Assembly (NCBI GenBank): GCA_030340625.1
Contig: JAOPHQ010002559.1
Location: 1 to 64,000, forward strand
Direction: 5' to 3'
Length of the DNA stretch: 64,000 nt
From: Merluccius polli
Taxonomy: Eukaryota; Chordata; Actinopteri; Gadiformes; Merlucciidae
The notes under the pieces are model-generated. The model saw nothing but the letters and a program-made list of their open reading frames with translations, did not search any database and was not told the origin of the DNA. A program made the translations under genes and the position numbers. Positions 12,150 to 22,459 of this stretch are shown here, in pieces; positions within the stretch are counted from its first letter, which is position 1; the number at the start of each line of letters is the position of its first letter.

Positions 12150-12989
12150 TAGCATTTTACCATGTTTTTAGATTTAAAATGATCTCCCTCTTTCATTGAT
12201 TTTCCTTGGAGCTGGCATGGTCTGCAATTACTGACTACTATTATGTTCTGGTGTAATACACACACAGAGGACTGAAGTGACTGTGTTCAGCGTTCAGTCT
12301 GTGTTTCTGAAGTCTATCGCTGTCGTTGATCCGACTCTCAACATAGGCTTGCTTCGGTGCGTGTTTTGAATGCGTGTGTGATGCTGCTTTGTGTGTTAAA
12401 AAAACAGGAAAACGCAGAGTGGATTTCTATTTATATGGGTATTCCCCCTACTGATAAAGTGGAACAGATCTGATTGTGAAGCAATGGAAAGAACGCTGGA
12501 CTAGTAGACAAGTCATGCGCTAATATTTTTGATGGCAAATGTGGGGGGGTCCAAACGACTTTTTTTGGATTATATTATGGTGACGCCCATGTCATGGCAT
12601 GACGCCCAACTGTTCTACAGTTCGAAATGGCGGCCATAGCAATGGTCTGTTATTTATAGCAGCAGTCAGCTATTCAGTAATAGCAGACCGCAGTAATTGA
12701 CCAATCACAATCGAGTAATTAACAACAAAGCCATGTAATAATGGTATCAAAAATGTAGCATGTTTTGGTGTCGGCAAGGTAACGTGATATGTTGCAACGT
12801 GCTGTCCCATTCCTATTTATAAAATGTTGAGACCTTACAGCCTCTAGCATTCAGGCATTTACCAGGTGACGTCAATTAAGTCAGTGAGGGTTTAGCTTTG
12901 GCCAGGGGGCCATTGGGATAGGGACCGTCTTTCTGCCACTCAGTGGGCATAACCAGCACTGACTTCTGCCTACTGTGACCTCACGTGCA

Positions 12990-13870
12990 TACCCTCTTCT
13001 TCTTCTTATAGGCAGCCTAGGCACTGTTTAGTGCATTGCTGCCTCCCACTGGTGTATTAGCGTCATTGCTGCTTTTGCCCTCTGAGACCTACTGTATATC
13101 TATAGATAGTGGTTTTGAGAAGTAGTGCTTCCCTAGCTCTCTCTTTTTGTCCAACAACATTCTACAGGAATTCCCAGTTTGCATTATTCTATGACTAAAA
13201 CCCTCCTTTCCCCAGCATAGCTCAGGCATTGCATCAAGACATGTTGTAAAGACTCCACAATATTCACAATTGCCGTCTGTGTTTCACCACTAGCACCAAT
13301 CTACTTGCTAATCCGCAATGACCCAGCATTAGCCCTGTCAATTTGATCTCATCTTTCCGAGGTATGTTCACTCTTTTTCCAGGTTTGACTGATGGGTGGA
13401 TGTTGTACAGCTTTCACCCTGTTGTCTGTATCCCACTTTTGCTGCCATTGATGATTCAGTCTCTCACTAATGATGCTGCGCCACTCCATCCTGCCAAATG
13501 GCACCTGCATATCTACACTAACCCTGCCTAAACTTGCCTTAGATACCCTATCTGCCACCTCATTGCCCTCAACCCCAACATGTGCTTGTACCCATAGAAA
13601 CCCCACATTACATCCTTGCCACTCTAGTTTAAAAACAATAATTATGATGTCAAGGCAGATAATGAATCAGCGCACAAGAAACATTTACCCAAACACCCTT
13701 CTTCCACCCACCACAGTGCCCACAATAAAGCAGAGAATATTGATATCCCATCTAGATTGATAACTCTGACAGATTTGCACATGGGGTACGTATATGCCAA
13801 ATCCCACTTTTCTGCTTTCGGGATCTCTTGAGCCATCAGTGTAAATATTGATATTACCCCCACCTATTCC
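12990..13870 (-). pseudogene. LINE 3' end with RNase H relic (I-clade-like)
   Basis: On the minus strand, fragments typical of an RNase H domain appear in order: IFT-DGS near 13840, CADSLSALTS near 13650, then FLWVQAHVGVEGNEVADRVS at about 13600-13545. An RNase H after the RT points to I-type LINEs, of which Nimb is the fish example. The minus-strand 3' end runs into AAGAAGAAGAAG near 13000, a plausible LINE tail. Frameshifts show it is dead. The RT itself was not found upstream. Confidence 0.55.
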
Positions 13871-15180
13871 TTAGTGTGAATAGAAGTGTTCTTCTACATA
13901 CACCCACACAATTTCCTATTTCACCTTTCTGTATGAACTGTTTTATTGACTATTTTATTAAGTCCACATCAGCCTCTGTCCACAGCCATCAAGGGACAGG
14001 TGGCCATACAGCAGGCCCTGTCTTTATTCCACTAAATCCCAGTTCCTCTGAGTATTTCCTTACAACATAGCTGCCCCTATAAATCCAAGCAGCACTCCGC
14101 TTACAGAGAGATTGATGGAAGAGCTGTTCCAAAGCCTTTTAACTGCATCAAATCATTTAGTGGTCATTTTTTACGTCGCAGCCTCCGCCATTTTTCCCCC
14201 TAGGATATCAAATGCATCTCATGAATAATTAATGAAAACATGACGACACAACATGTAGCTTGTTAAAGCTACTGTTGACACTGTCATTTTTTATTAAGTT
14301 TAGTGGTGCACTGTAGCCTGGCTAACACCAGACCAGAGAATGTCTAATAAGGAGAGAAGTTCCACTCTCGGTTTACTTCCGGGTTCTGAACTGTTGCAGT
14401 TCCCCTCTGGTTCCATGTGAGGGCGCTCACAGGACGAGTGCAGAATGAATGGCGGTCTATGGAGCTATACCCCTCAAACTCCACTTTTCTCAGGATATAA
14501 TTTTTTGTCTAGTAATTTGAATGTTGCTTTCGAAGGGGGATGCAAAGAAATTACACATTGCTGGGTGTCAGATTTTTTAGAGTCACTTATTTGCTTTAAA
14601 AAAGTATTTTAAAATGTCAGTGACGTCATACACATCTTACGACCAGAGATACTGCTTTACGGCAAGCCTCTCCCTTTCCCTCAAGGCATCGATAACACAG
14701 CAGTACATACATAACGATACGCAGATAAAAGTGCCAACAACCAAAAGAAGTTGCTGTGTTAAAAAAAAAAAGAACTTGGGCGAAAAAGTCCACCTTAACA
14801 TTCTGGTCCCGCTTCGGATGCCAAGATGCCATCAAGCAGGATCTCTGGTCGTAATCAGTCCTTCACTAACCAATCAGCATTCATTAGCAGAATGCTAGCG
14901 TGTTATGGGCAACAACAACTCGTCCTGTAAGAAATTGAAAGGACATAAGTACTCGTTCATTCAACTTTCGATCTATAACCCATGTTGAACTTGTAAAAAC
15001 TACAATCAAATCTGAGATTTCTCAATGAGAATCAGGTGAAAGAGACACATTTAGCCGTCTAGCTCCATCTGCTCCCATTCATTCTGCACTCATGGGCGAT
15101 CGCCCCCAGTGGAGCTCTGGTGGAACTGCAACCAAAATTCGGTACAATGGGACTTAATAGGGAGTGGACAGGCTCTCCGT

Positions 15181-16256
15181 CAGGGCTTGAAAACGAAATT
15201 ATTTTTCAATCGTTCCGCTCCGAACGGAACCGGTATATTTAACGTTTTCGTTCTTGCGTTCCGCCACCAACATATCGTTCCTGAACCGGTTCGGAACGTA
15301 AAATAACGTTCGTTCTTAACGTTCCGGCAGTGTTATTGGGCCTCCGCGGTGTGTTACTATTGCGGCCCCCCCCCCCCCCCCCCCCCCCCGCCGGCCGTAG
15401 GTCCGTGGTGTGTTACTATTGCGCACCCCCCGTCGGCTGTTACTATTGCGCGCCCCCACCCCCCCCCGCGCGCGGTGTGTTACTATTGCGCGCCCCCCCC
15501 CCCCCCCCCCCCCGTCGGCCCGCGGTGACGCTCGAACGTGAACGTCGTTTTACGGCAGCGGAAGATTTACGACAGCCAGCATACAGACAGTAAACAAACA
15601 GTGAGCAACGGACTACACATGATATTATTCACAACTCGGATTAATTTAATGAAACCCATTGATTCTTTTGACCGGTGGACCCTTACGGACTTAAGGAATA
15701 TAAACAATGCAGGAACGGACACACACTGTACGGACTTTATGATCGCTTCAAAAGTTGGAAGTCAGACCTTTTCCCCGTCTCTCTTGTTTACCGGTAAGTC
15801 TGGATGAATTATGCGTTGGTGTTCATAGTTTGTGTTAAATGAACTGAATGATTTATCTGTGGAGAATCTAACTGATCTAACGATGTGCGTTATGTCCATA
15901 TGGACAGACGTTTAAACGGTTACCGTATCTTTGTGTAGGTGATCTAAACGGCTTAAGTCGTTCAAGAAATAATTTAGATAAAATCCAGATCCGGCCTCAA
16001 TTGGAGACCTGCGTTTATTTGTCAAAACGTGTCGCCACACCCCTGCGTCTATTAGGGACCCCGCTTTTATTGGAAGTTTTACGGTATATAGAGAACGAAA
16101 AAAAAACGTTATTAACCGGTTTTGGGGATTTCAGAATAACGTTTCTGTTCCGGAACAGTTGAAGACCATTTGGTTTTCGTTTCCGTTTCCGTTCCTCGTA
16201 AAATTCCGTTCGTTTTCGGTTTTCGTTTTCGTTCCTTGAACCGGTTCGGAGCCCTG
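15181..16256. mobile_element. Non-autonomous hAT element, 1,076 bp
   Basis: Begins CAGGGCTTGAAAACG and ends CGGTTCGGAGCCCTG. The flanks carry a perfect 8-bp duplication CTCTCCGT (15173-15180 and 16257-16264), which is diagnostic of hAT. Sub-terminal sequence on both sides is dense in GTTCCG/CGGAAC motifs in opposite orientation. There is no transposase. It carries a C-rich minisatellite at 15345-15527. It is nested in the element at 14314-16808. Confidence 0.85.
15345..15527. repeat. C-rich minisatellite (GTGTGTTACTATTGCG unit)
   Basis: Four units of GTGTTACTATTGCG-type sequence are separated by long C runs (up to about 27 C) and GTCGG/CCGTAGGTC spacers. The same unit recurs at 23322-23575 in a different hAT element. 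Confidence 0.85.
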
Positions 16257-16433
16257 CTCTCCGTAGACGGGCTCTGACCAGACTAAATCACAAATGAGAT
16301 GTAGTCTGGCGACCACCTATTCATTTTCCCGTAGAGGAGGCGTGGTTCCCGATCGTCCAGAGCCGTTTATTGGGCGCTACGAATGTCTATCATAAGCGTC
16401 TGTTCGTAACTCTTAGCCAATCGTATCAATTAT

Positions 16434-16614
16434 AACAGCGGTTAAAGCTAGCGAGTGTCCGGGAGAGGGCTACTCTCCTCGGACACGTTACTCTGAAGCC
16501 CCGGTGATGGTCTGGAAGTGCGGATTAATAAATAAAATTAAAAACAGCGGTAAAAGCTAGCGTGTGTGTCCGGGAGAGGGCTACTCTCCTCGGACACATA
16601 TCTCTGAAGCCCCG
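16434..16614. repeat. Tandem duplication of a hairpin unit
   Basis: Copies at 16434-16503 and 16543-16614 each contain GTGTCCGGGAGAG, a GGCTACT loop and CTCTCCTCGGACAC. These form a 13-14 bp stem with one bulge. Both are preceded by AAAGCTAGCG and followed by CTCTGAAGCCCCG. The start-to-start spacing is 109 bp. Confidence 0.75.
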
Positions 16615-16828
16615 TATCAATCCGTACGAACGAACTACAAGCTTCCGTCTGTCGAATAGTACGCGTCATCGTCTTTCCGTCCCTCCTCGTTCTGTGATTG
16701 GATATCCACATTTTGCAAATTCTTGCGAGAGGAACAGACGATAGCCACCAGGCTGTCTGGCAGTTCGAAATTTCAAGCGCGCAAGGCAGCATGGGTATAC
16801 CCAGGCTAGGTGCACTGGTTAATGCGTA

Positions 16829-16861
16829 CAATTTTGGTGTGGGAAACCCACACCAAAATTG
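16829..16861. repeat. Perfect 15-bp hairpin
   Basis: CAATTTTGGTGTGGG and its exact reverse complement are separated by AAA. It lies 21 bp right of the element at 14314-16808, just past its target duplication. Confidence 0.85.
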
Positions 16862-16894
16862 CGGTATAATTGATGTTATAATTGATACCCATAT

Positions 16895-17165
16895 GTTGCA
16901 AATAATGTTTAGGTTTACATTTAGGTAAAGGTCTACATTAATAAATTGCTAATTTGAGCTGGTTAAGTTTAGGTATTATGTTAGAGGTGGTTAAGTGTAG
17001 GTGTTAGGTTAGAAATGGTTAAGTTTAGGAATTAGGTTAGAGATGGTTAAGCTTAGGTTTTGGTTAAGTTTAGCTTTTAGGTTACAGTTGGTTAAGTTTA
17101 GGTTTTAGGATACAGATGGTTATGTTTAGGAATTAGGTTAGAGATGATTGGGTTAGGGTTAAGGA
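16895..17165. repeat. Degenerate TTAGG-rich minisatellite
   Basis: About nine imperfect copies of a roughly 30-bp unit built around GGTTAAGTTTAGG and AATTAGGTTAGAGAT, ending in GGGTTAGGGTTAAGG. It resembles eroded telomere-type repeat but is too irregular to be a clean interstitial telomeric block. Confidence 0.7.
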
Positions 17166-18084
17166 GGGACTTGCCTTCGCCGTCCTAGGAAAAACGATCG
17201 CCCCAGTTCAGTATATGTAATATGGCCCAGTGCACAGCCTCCGAGCCCTGGCCTGAACAACAAAGATTGCGATTATCAGGGGCGAGGCTCAGCACCCCTA
17301 AAACTTGGGTAACAAATGTTATTCTAAAAATTGTGTTTGTCTTTGACAGGGTTAAATAATGTCCAAAACATACTCCTTAGTTTGTGGTTTAAAATGTATA
17401 TGTTAAGGACGAAAATGAAAACATCCCCGCTTAGCAAATGGTATCATCCTCTTCTCACCCCTCCTTCTCCTCTGCACCGCTCCGCAGCCCGACCGTCCAG
17501 CGCGACTCACGCAGAGTGAGATCTGTTTAGTTGTAGTGTTGTGAATCAACTCAGTAAGTGCTCCAAAGCTGTGTCACACTTCTTTCCTTTTACCGAGAGT
17601 TGTTCCGATTCCGATACCATATCGGTGAGTGCTGGAGTCCAGGCACCGTTTACCAGTTAGCTCCGTTAGCCCGGTTAGCTCCGTTAGCGCCATTAGCGGC
17701 TACAGTCGAACTGGAGTCCATTTATTAAGCAGAAACAGCAGCGCCACAAGTACCTGTGTAGTGCGTACGTGTGTCTCTGTTGTTAAAGTTTATCGTTACT
17801 TTGAGACTCATTTTAACAATCGGGAGTCACGTCAACATGACGTCACGCGCGTCTTTTCTGGTCCGTCGTCATGGAAACATGAAGCCCTGCCAGTGGTGCG
17901 GCGTTTGGACCAGAGTGAAAACAAACGAAACGACACATCACTGTATACCACCAGTAGGTGTGAAAACACTCACTGTGGCTTTTTAAATTCATTGTTATTT
18001 ATTCATAGATTTATATCTGTTATTTTTCAGTTGTCTGACTATCAAACCAGACAATAAAATAAAGTTAAATGTTTTTCTTTTGCT
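17166..18084. other. Unassigned stretch with small zinc-ribbon-like ORF
   Basis: No gene is recognised. A 35-codon frame at 17879-17986 reads MKPCQWCGVWTRV and then a THHC stretch, giving CxxC followed by HHC, which could bind zinc but is very short. A perfect TGACGTCA (CRE) lies at 17838-17845. Repeated GTTAGC units at 17658-17700 and an AATAAA near 18053 give it an LTR-like or promoter-like look, but no partner copy is seen in the window. Confidence 0.35.
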
Positions 18085-18089
18085 GTATT

Positions 18090-18252
18090 TGTCATATACG
18101 GTAGTTAAATGTGCCTGCGCACATACTGTGTAGTATACGTACGCGCCCACGGGAAGTGGAACGCACATGGAGAGATGCACTTGTTGTACTGAATGTACTG
18201 CTACCGTTGTTCCTAATAAAGTAGTTAACCGCCTCAGGAGTAATCCTTGACA
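18090..18252 (+). repeat. 5' LTR
   Basis: 163 bp, TGTCAT...CTTGACA, with AATAAA at about 18212-18220 that could serve as the polyadenylation signal. It differs from the 3' LTR only at its seventh base (A here, G in the 3' LTR). Confidence 0.95.
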
Positions 18253-18270
18253 TGGTGTCAGAAGCGCAAG
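18253..18270 (+). other. Primer binding site
   Basis: TGGTGTCAGAAGCGCAAG starts directly after the 5' LTR with the TGG that pairs with a tRNA 3' CCA. I do not assign the tRNA. Confidence 0.7.
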
Positions 18271-18282
18271 ACTAGGAGAGTC

Positions 18283-19005
18283 ATGGCTAAATTCAACCCC
18301 CCGACAAACTTTTCATTTGACAAGCCTGCAGAGTGGCCTGATTGGAAGCAGCGTTTCGTGAGATTTAGATCTGCTACCAAACTTAACAAAGAAGATGGCG
18401 CGGTGCAGGTGAGCAGCCTGATTTATGCAATGGGCAGCGAGTCAGAGAATATATTTCGTTCGTTCACGTTTACTGACGAAGGACAACAGGATAACTTTGA
18501 TGTCGTGCTAGCGAAGTTTGATGAGTACTTTGTGCCGCGCAGGAACGTGATTCACGAGCGGGCACGTTTCCATCAACGTATACAAAGACCGGGAGAGAAA
18601 GCAGAGACTTTTATCAGGGCTTTGTATGAACTGTCGGAACATTGTGATTTCGGTGCGAGTAGGGAGGAAAATATTCGCGACCGTATCGTTGTTGGAATAC
18701 TGGATAAAGACGTCTCAAGAAAACTTCAGCTCGTGAAGGACCTAACGTTGGCTGTGACCATAGAGACCGTCAGGCAGTCGGAGGAGGTCGCTTCACAAGT
18801 TAGCATGCAAGAAGAGGCAACTGGAGCTGTGCACGAAGTAAGTCACAAGTTTCATAATAATGCAAAGTTTCGCGGGAAACAAAGAGGGGGAAATAAAGGC
18901 TGTGGGAAGTGCGGGAAAGAGCGTCATAGCCAGGAAGAAAACTGCCCTGCGCGTGAATCCACATGTAACACATGCAACAAAGTCGGGCATTGGAGCAGAC
19001 CCTAA
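18283..19005 (+). pseudogene. gag: Retrotransposon gag, cut by telomeric insert
   Basis: The start is taken as the ATG at 18283 (MAKFNPPTNFSFDKPAEW), 31 bases after the 5' LTR, instead of an earlier in-frame ATG in the primer-binding region. About 240 residues are readable. The capsid-like part carries FDKPAEWPDWKQRFVRFR near the N-terminus and QRPGEKAETFIRALYELSEH in the middle, typical of Ty3 gag. Two nucleocapsid zinc knuckles follow: a first, unusual one (CGKCGKERHSQEENC) and a second that starts CNTCNKVGH. The telomeric insert begins three residues after that histidine, so the final cysteine lies beyond the stops. The downstream pol stays in the same register. Confidence 0.85.
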
Positions 19006-19020
19006 CCCTAACCCTAACCC
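19000..19020. repeat. Vertebrate telomere repeat inside gag
   Basis: Three CCCTAA units plus CCC (21 bp) lie between the penultimate and last ligands of the second zinc knuckle. The length is a multiple of three, so the frame is kept, but each unit contributes an in-frame TAA (19003, 19009, 19015). Nothing else in the element resembles telomere sequence. Confidence 0.95.
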
Positions 19021-22000
19021 GTGTGCAGGAATAAAAAGGCAGTGAGCGAGGTTACTGAGCAGCAACAGTCATATTCTGAGCAGCAAAGGTCGTATTTCCT
19101 AGGGGCAGTGAGCAAAGCTGCTGATGGGTCATCAGAGCAATGGGCCGTCAAACTGCTGGTAGGCTCCACTCCAGTTGAGTTCAAGATCGACACCGGGGCC
19201 GATGTGAACATCATCCGTGAGGAAACCTACCACTCACTCAGACCGAAAACGCCACTTGAGCCCGCAGACATCGCATTGGATAGCCCAGGTGGGGAGCTTC
19301 AGTGCATAGGGCAGTTCCAGAGCACTGTAGCTTACAAAGGAAAGACACACCCGCTCACAGCCTATGTTATTCGTGGACGCACCGTGAGTAATCTTCTAAG
19401 CAGACCACTGGCTGTGAAAATGAATCTAGTAAGGAGAGTGGAGGAAACTGTGTGTAGCACAGGACACCTACAGGCATACGGTGAGCACGGAACGCTAAAG
19501 ACTGAACCTGTAAGAATACAGCTGAAAGACAACGCTCAGCCGTACGCCGTCCACACAGCTAGGCGTGTGCCACTTCCCATGCTGCAAAAGGTCCGTGAGG
19601 AACTCCAGAGAATGGAGAGAAATGACATCATTGAGAGGGTGACACAGCCTACCGACTGGTGTGCACCGATGGTGCCAGTCTTGAAGAAAAGCACAGGTAA
19701 AGCTCGCATCTGCGTAGATCTCAAGAGGCTGAACGAGGCTGTTAGGAGAGAACAGTACATCCTGCCCATCACAGATGAGATAATAGCAAAGCTAAGTGGT
19801 GCCACTGTCTTCTCGTCACTCGATGCAGCAAGTGGGTTTTTCCAAATTCCACTGCACCCAGACAGTTGCAAGCTCACTACCTTTATCACGCCGTTTGGCA
19901 GATTTCACTTCAAGAGGCTCCCATTTGGGATAACTAGCGCTCCTGAAATTTTCCAAACAAAAATGATGGAGACGATGCAGGGGCTAGAAGGGGTAGAGAT
20001 CTTTATGGACGACGTCCTTGTCTATGGCGCCACAGTGAGTGAGCATAACCAGCGCCTAGAGAAAGCCATGCAGCGCATTGAGACGGCTGGATTGAAGCTC
20101 AATCGTGAAAAGTGTTCCATTAGACAGAGCCAGCTGCGGTTCCTTGGGCACCTCATCGATAAGGATGGCATTCGGCCGGACCCGGACAAAGTCGAAGCTA
20201 TACAGCAGCTACCACCACCAACAAATGTACAGGAACTGAAAAGGATTCTGGGAATGGTGAATTATCTTGGAAGATATGTCCCCAACCTGTCCACTGTGGG
20301 ACAGCCGCTGTATGAGCTCCTGAAAAACAAGAACATGTGGACATGGGGTCACGCACAGCAAGCAGCTTTCGAACACATGAAAGAGCTACTGACGACAGCA
20401 CCTGTTCTTGCTTACTACGACGTGGGCAAACCTACGGCCGTGTCAGCAGACACCAGCAGCTATGGACTGGGTGGCGTGCTCCTCCAGCTCCATGGGCAGC
20501 AATGGAAACCCGTCGCATATTGCTCCAGACGCCTAACCGAAGCGGAAACGCGCTACGCCCAGATTGAAAAAGAATGTCTGGCTGGCGTGTGGGCGTGCGA
20601 GAAGTTTGACAGGTATCTGACTGGTCTGGCGCAGTTTAAACTAGTAACTGACCACAAGCCACTAGTGCCGCTCATCAATAGCCGTACTCTGGACAACGTA
20701 CCAGTGCGGTGTCAGCGTCTTCTCATGAGGCTGATGAGATTCAACCCAGTGGCAGAATATGCACCTGGGAAGACCCTGGTCGTCGCCGACACCCTGTCTC
20801 GCAGTCCACTGTCCAGTATGTGGGTCGAGACGGACACTCAGAGTGACGTGGCGTGCTATGTTGCCAGTGTAGTGGGGGCAATCCCTGCTAGCCAGAGTAA
20901 ACTGGACGAGATGAAAATGGCAACTGCATCGGATGCCAATCTGCAGTCAGTCATTAAGTTCATACACACTGGATGGCCGGAACACATCAGCAGAGTGCCT
21001 GTGAGTATAAGAGCATACGTTCAGGTCAAAGCTGAGCTATCAGAGCACAATGGCCTGGTCCTCAGAGGATGCAGGATTGTGGTGCCACAGTCGATGAGAG
21101 AAGAGATTCTCCAGAAAATCCACCAAGGCCACCAAGGCCTAGTTAAATGTAGGGAGAGAGCGTGCTCATCGGTGTGGTGGCCCGGACTCTCTACAGAGAT
21201 AAGCAACCTTGTTTCGTCATGCCAGGTGTGCCACGAACAGAAAAGAACGCAACAAAAAGAACCGCTCATCTCTACACCACTTCCAGATCGTCCGTGGAAG
21301 AGGATTGCAATGGATCTCTGTGAGTACAATCACCAAGACTACCTGGTTATCTCAGATTATTACTCCAGATTTATAGAAATACTGCATATGTCCTCCACAA
21401 CCAGTACGTACGTCATACAGAGGTCGAAGGCCATTTTCGCCAGGTTTGGTATTCCAGACGAGGTAGTGACGGATAATGGGCCGCAGTTTTCTAGTGCTGA
21501 GTTCCATGAGTTTGCGAAGCAGCTTGACTTCAGGCACTGCACGTCCAGCCCCCATCATCCGCAGGGTAATGGGCATGCAGAAAGAGCTGTCCAAACAGCC
21601 AAGACGATCCTCAAGCAAGCAGATCCAGTGATGGCCCTGCTGATTTACAGGTCCACCCCGTGCTCCTCCACCGGCTACAGTCCTGCAGAGCTGTTAATGG
21701 GGAGAAAGATTAGAACAACCCTCCCTACCTTGGAGAAGAATCTTCAACCAAAGTGGCCCAGCAGAGCAGCGGTGAAGGCGAGGGACGAGCAAGAGAAGGC
21801 TAAACAAGCCTACTACTACAATCGCCGCCACGGAGCACGACCCTTACCTGCCCTTCAGCCAGGTGATGCAGTTAGGGTCAAGTTGGATCATGAGAAATCA
21901 TGGTCAATGCCAGCAGTGATCGCAAGTGAAAGCATCACTCCAAGATCTTTCATCATCAAGACACAGCAGGGAGCTGGGCTTCGGCGGAACCGCCGTCACC

Positions 22001-22191
22001 TTCAACCTGAACCAGTTCCTGAGTCTTCTCCACCAGCAACCAGCGGGAACACAGGGACAGACACCCACTCTGACACGCTAGAGACTGTTCCCACCGGTCA
22101 GAGTGTGGCTACACCGGCAAGCCCTACACCCGGTCAGACTGCGACCAGGTCTGGACGGGTGTGCAAACCAGTCAACAGGCTTGACCTGTGA
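19021..22191 (+). CDS. pol: Ty3-type pol polyprotein (PR-RT-RNaseH-IN)
   Basis: An open frame of 1,056 codons follows the telomeric insert; there is no native start because gag and pol share a frame. Numbering from 19021: aspartic protease DTGA at 57-60; reverse transcriptase with the first catalytic Asp in SSLDAASGF (268) and FMDD at 328-331; RNase H with D477, E518 and D544; integrase zinc region with His 701/704 and Cys 734/737; DDE triad at D765 (AMDLCEY), D818 (VTDNGPQF) and E854 (GHAERAV). No chromodomain is evident; the tail ends TRSGRVCKPVNRLDL. All catalytic residues are present, so pol itself looks intact. Translation would need read-through or re-initiation past three stops. Confidence 0.92.
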   Translation: MCRNKKAVSEVTEQQQSYSEQQRSYFLGAVSKAADGSSEQWAVKLLVGSTPVEFKIDTGADVNIIREETYHSLRPKTPLEPADIALDSPGGELQCIGQFQSTVAYKGKTHPLTAYVIRGRTVSNLLSRPLAVKMNLVRRVEETVCSTGHLQAYGEHGTLKTEPVRIQLKDNAQPYAVHTARRVPLPMLQKVREELQRMERNDIIERVTQPTDWCAPMVPVLKKSTGKARICVDLKRLNEAVRREQYILPITDEIIAKLSGATVFSSLDAASGFFQIPLHPDSCKLTTFITPFGRFHFKRLPFGITSAPEIFQTKMMETMQGLEGVEIFMDDVLVYGATVSEHNQRLEKAMQRIETAGLKLNREKCSIRQSQLRFLGHLIDKDGIRPDPDKVEAIQQLPPPTNVQELKRILGMVNYLGRYVPNLSTVGQPLYELLKNKNMWTWGHAQQAAFEHMKELLTTAPVLAYYDVGKPTAVSADTSSYGLGGVLLQLHGQQWKPVAYCSRRLTEAETRYAQIEKECLAGVWACEKFDRYLTGLAQFKLVTDHKPLVPLINSRTLDNVPVRCQRLLMRLMRFNPVAEYAPGKTLVVADTLSRSPLSSMWVETDTQSDVACYVASVVGAIPASQSKLDEMKMATASDANLQSVIKFIHTGWPEHISRVPVSIRAYVQVKAELSEHNGLVLRGCRIVVPQSMREEILQKIHQGHQGLVKCRERACSSVWWPGLSTEISNLVSSCQVCHEQKRTQQKEPLISTPLPDRPWKRIAMDLCEYNHQDYLVISDYYSRFIEILHMSSTTSTYVIQRSKAIFARFGIPDEVVTDNGPQFSSAEFHEFAKQLDFRHCTSSPHHPQGNGHAERAVQTAKTILKQADPVMALLIYRSTPCSSTGYSPAELLMGRKIRTTLPTLEKNLQPKWPSRAAVKARDEQEKAKQAYYYNRRHGARPLPALQPGDAVRVKLDHEKSWSMPAVIASESITPRSFIIKTQQGAGLRRNRRHLQPEPVPESSPPATSGNTGTDTHSDTLETVPTGQSVATPASPTPGQTATRSGRVCKPVNRLDL

Positions 22192-22448
22192 ATTGGACAT
22201 ATGGCCTTTGGGGGGGTACACAGCAAAGAAAAAAAAAGAAAAAAAAAGGGGGAAATATGGAAAATGTGAAAAAAACAAAAGTGAAAATAATGTATGACAA
22301 TGTTGTATTGAAATGGCATCTATGTTGGTAATGCTGATATATGTTCACAGCAGAACGTTTATTTCTTTGATTTACATAAACATAAGAAGATTTGTTTATT
22401 TCTTTGATTTACATAAACATAAGAAGGTCAGTGTATGTAACCCGTTTT

Positions 22449-22459
22449 GAAGGGGGAGA
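22449..22459 (+). other. Polypurine tract
   Basis: GAAGGGGGAGA ends directly before the 3' LTR, the usual place for the plus-strand primer. Confidence 0.75.

Larger units (their letters stand above)
14314..16808. mobile_element. DNA transposon with 9-bp target duplication
   Basis: The ends TAGCCTGGCTAAC and TACCCAGGCTA share an 8-bp terminal inverted repeat (TAGCCTGG). Both flanks carry GGTGCACTG (14305-14313 and 16809-16817), a perfect 9-bp duplication. Nine bases suggests a Mutator-like element, but the inverted repeat is short and there is no transposase, so the superfamily is not settled. The element is split by a complete hAT at 15181-16256; without it, it is about 1.4 kb. It contains an inverted pair of GAGTGCAGAATGAATGG segments (near 14437 and 15080) and a tandem hairpin duplication. 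Confidence 0.6.

Noticed and set aside
16434..16614. CRISPR-like array or self-cleaving ribozyme
   Set aside because: Only two units, in a vertebrate genome and inside a transposon; no hammerhead or twister core could be matched.
17879..17986. Small CxxC/HHC zinc-ribbon gene
   Set aside because: Only 35 codons, no homologue recalled, and sequence around it looks like an LTR or repeat; left as an unassigned note.
18961..19020. Chromosome end or telomere-proximal location
   Set aside because: Only 21 bp of telomere repeat lie inside an intact retroelement, and single-copy genes continue for 40 kb; this is an interstitial block.
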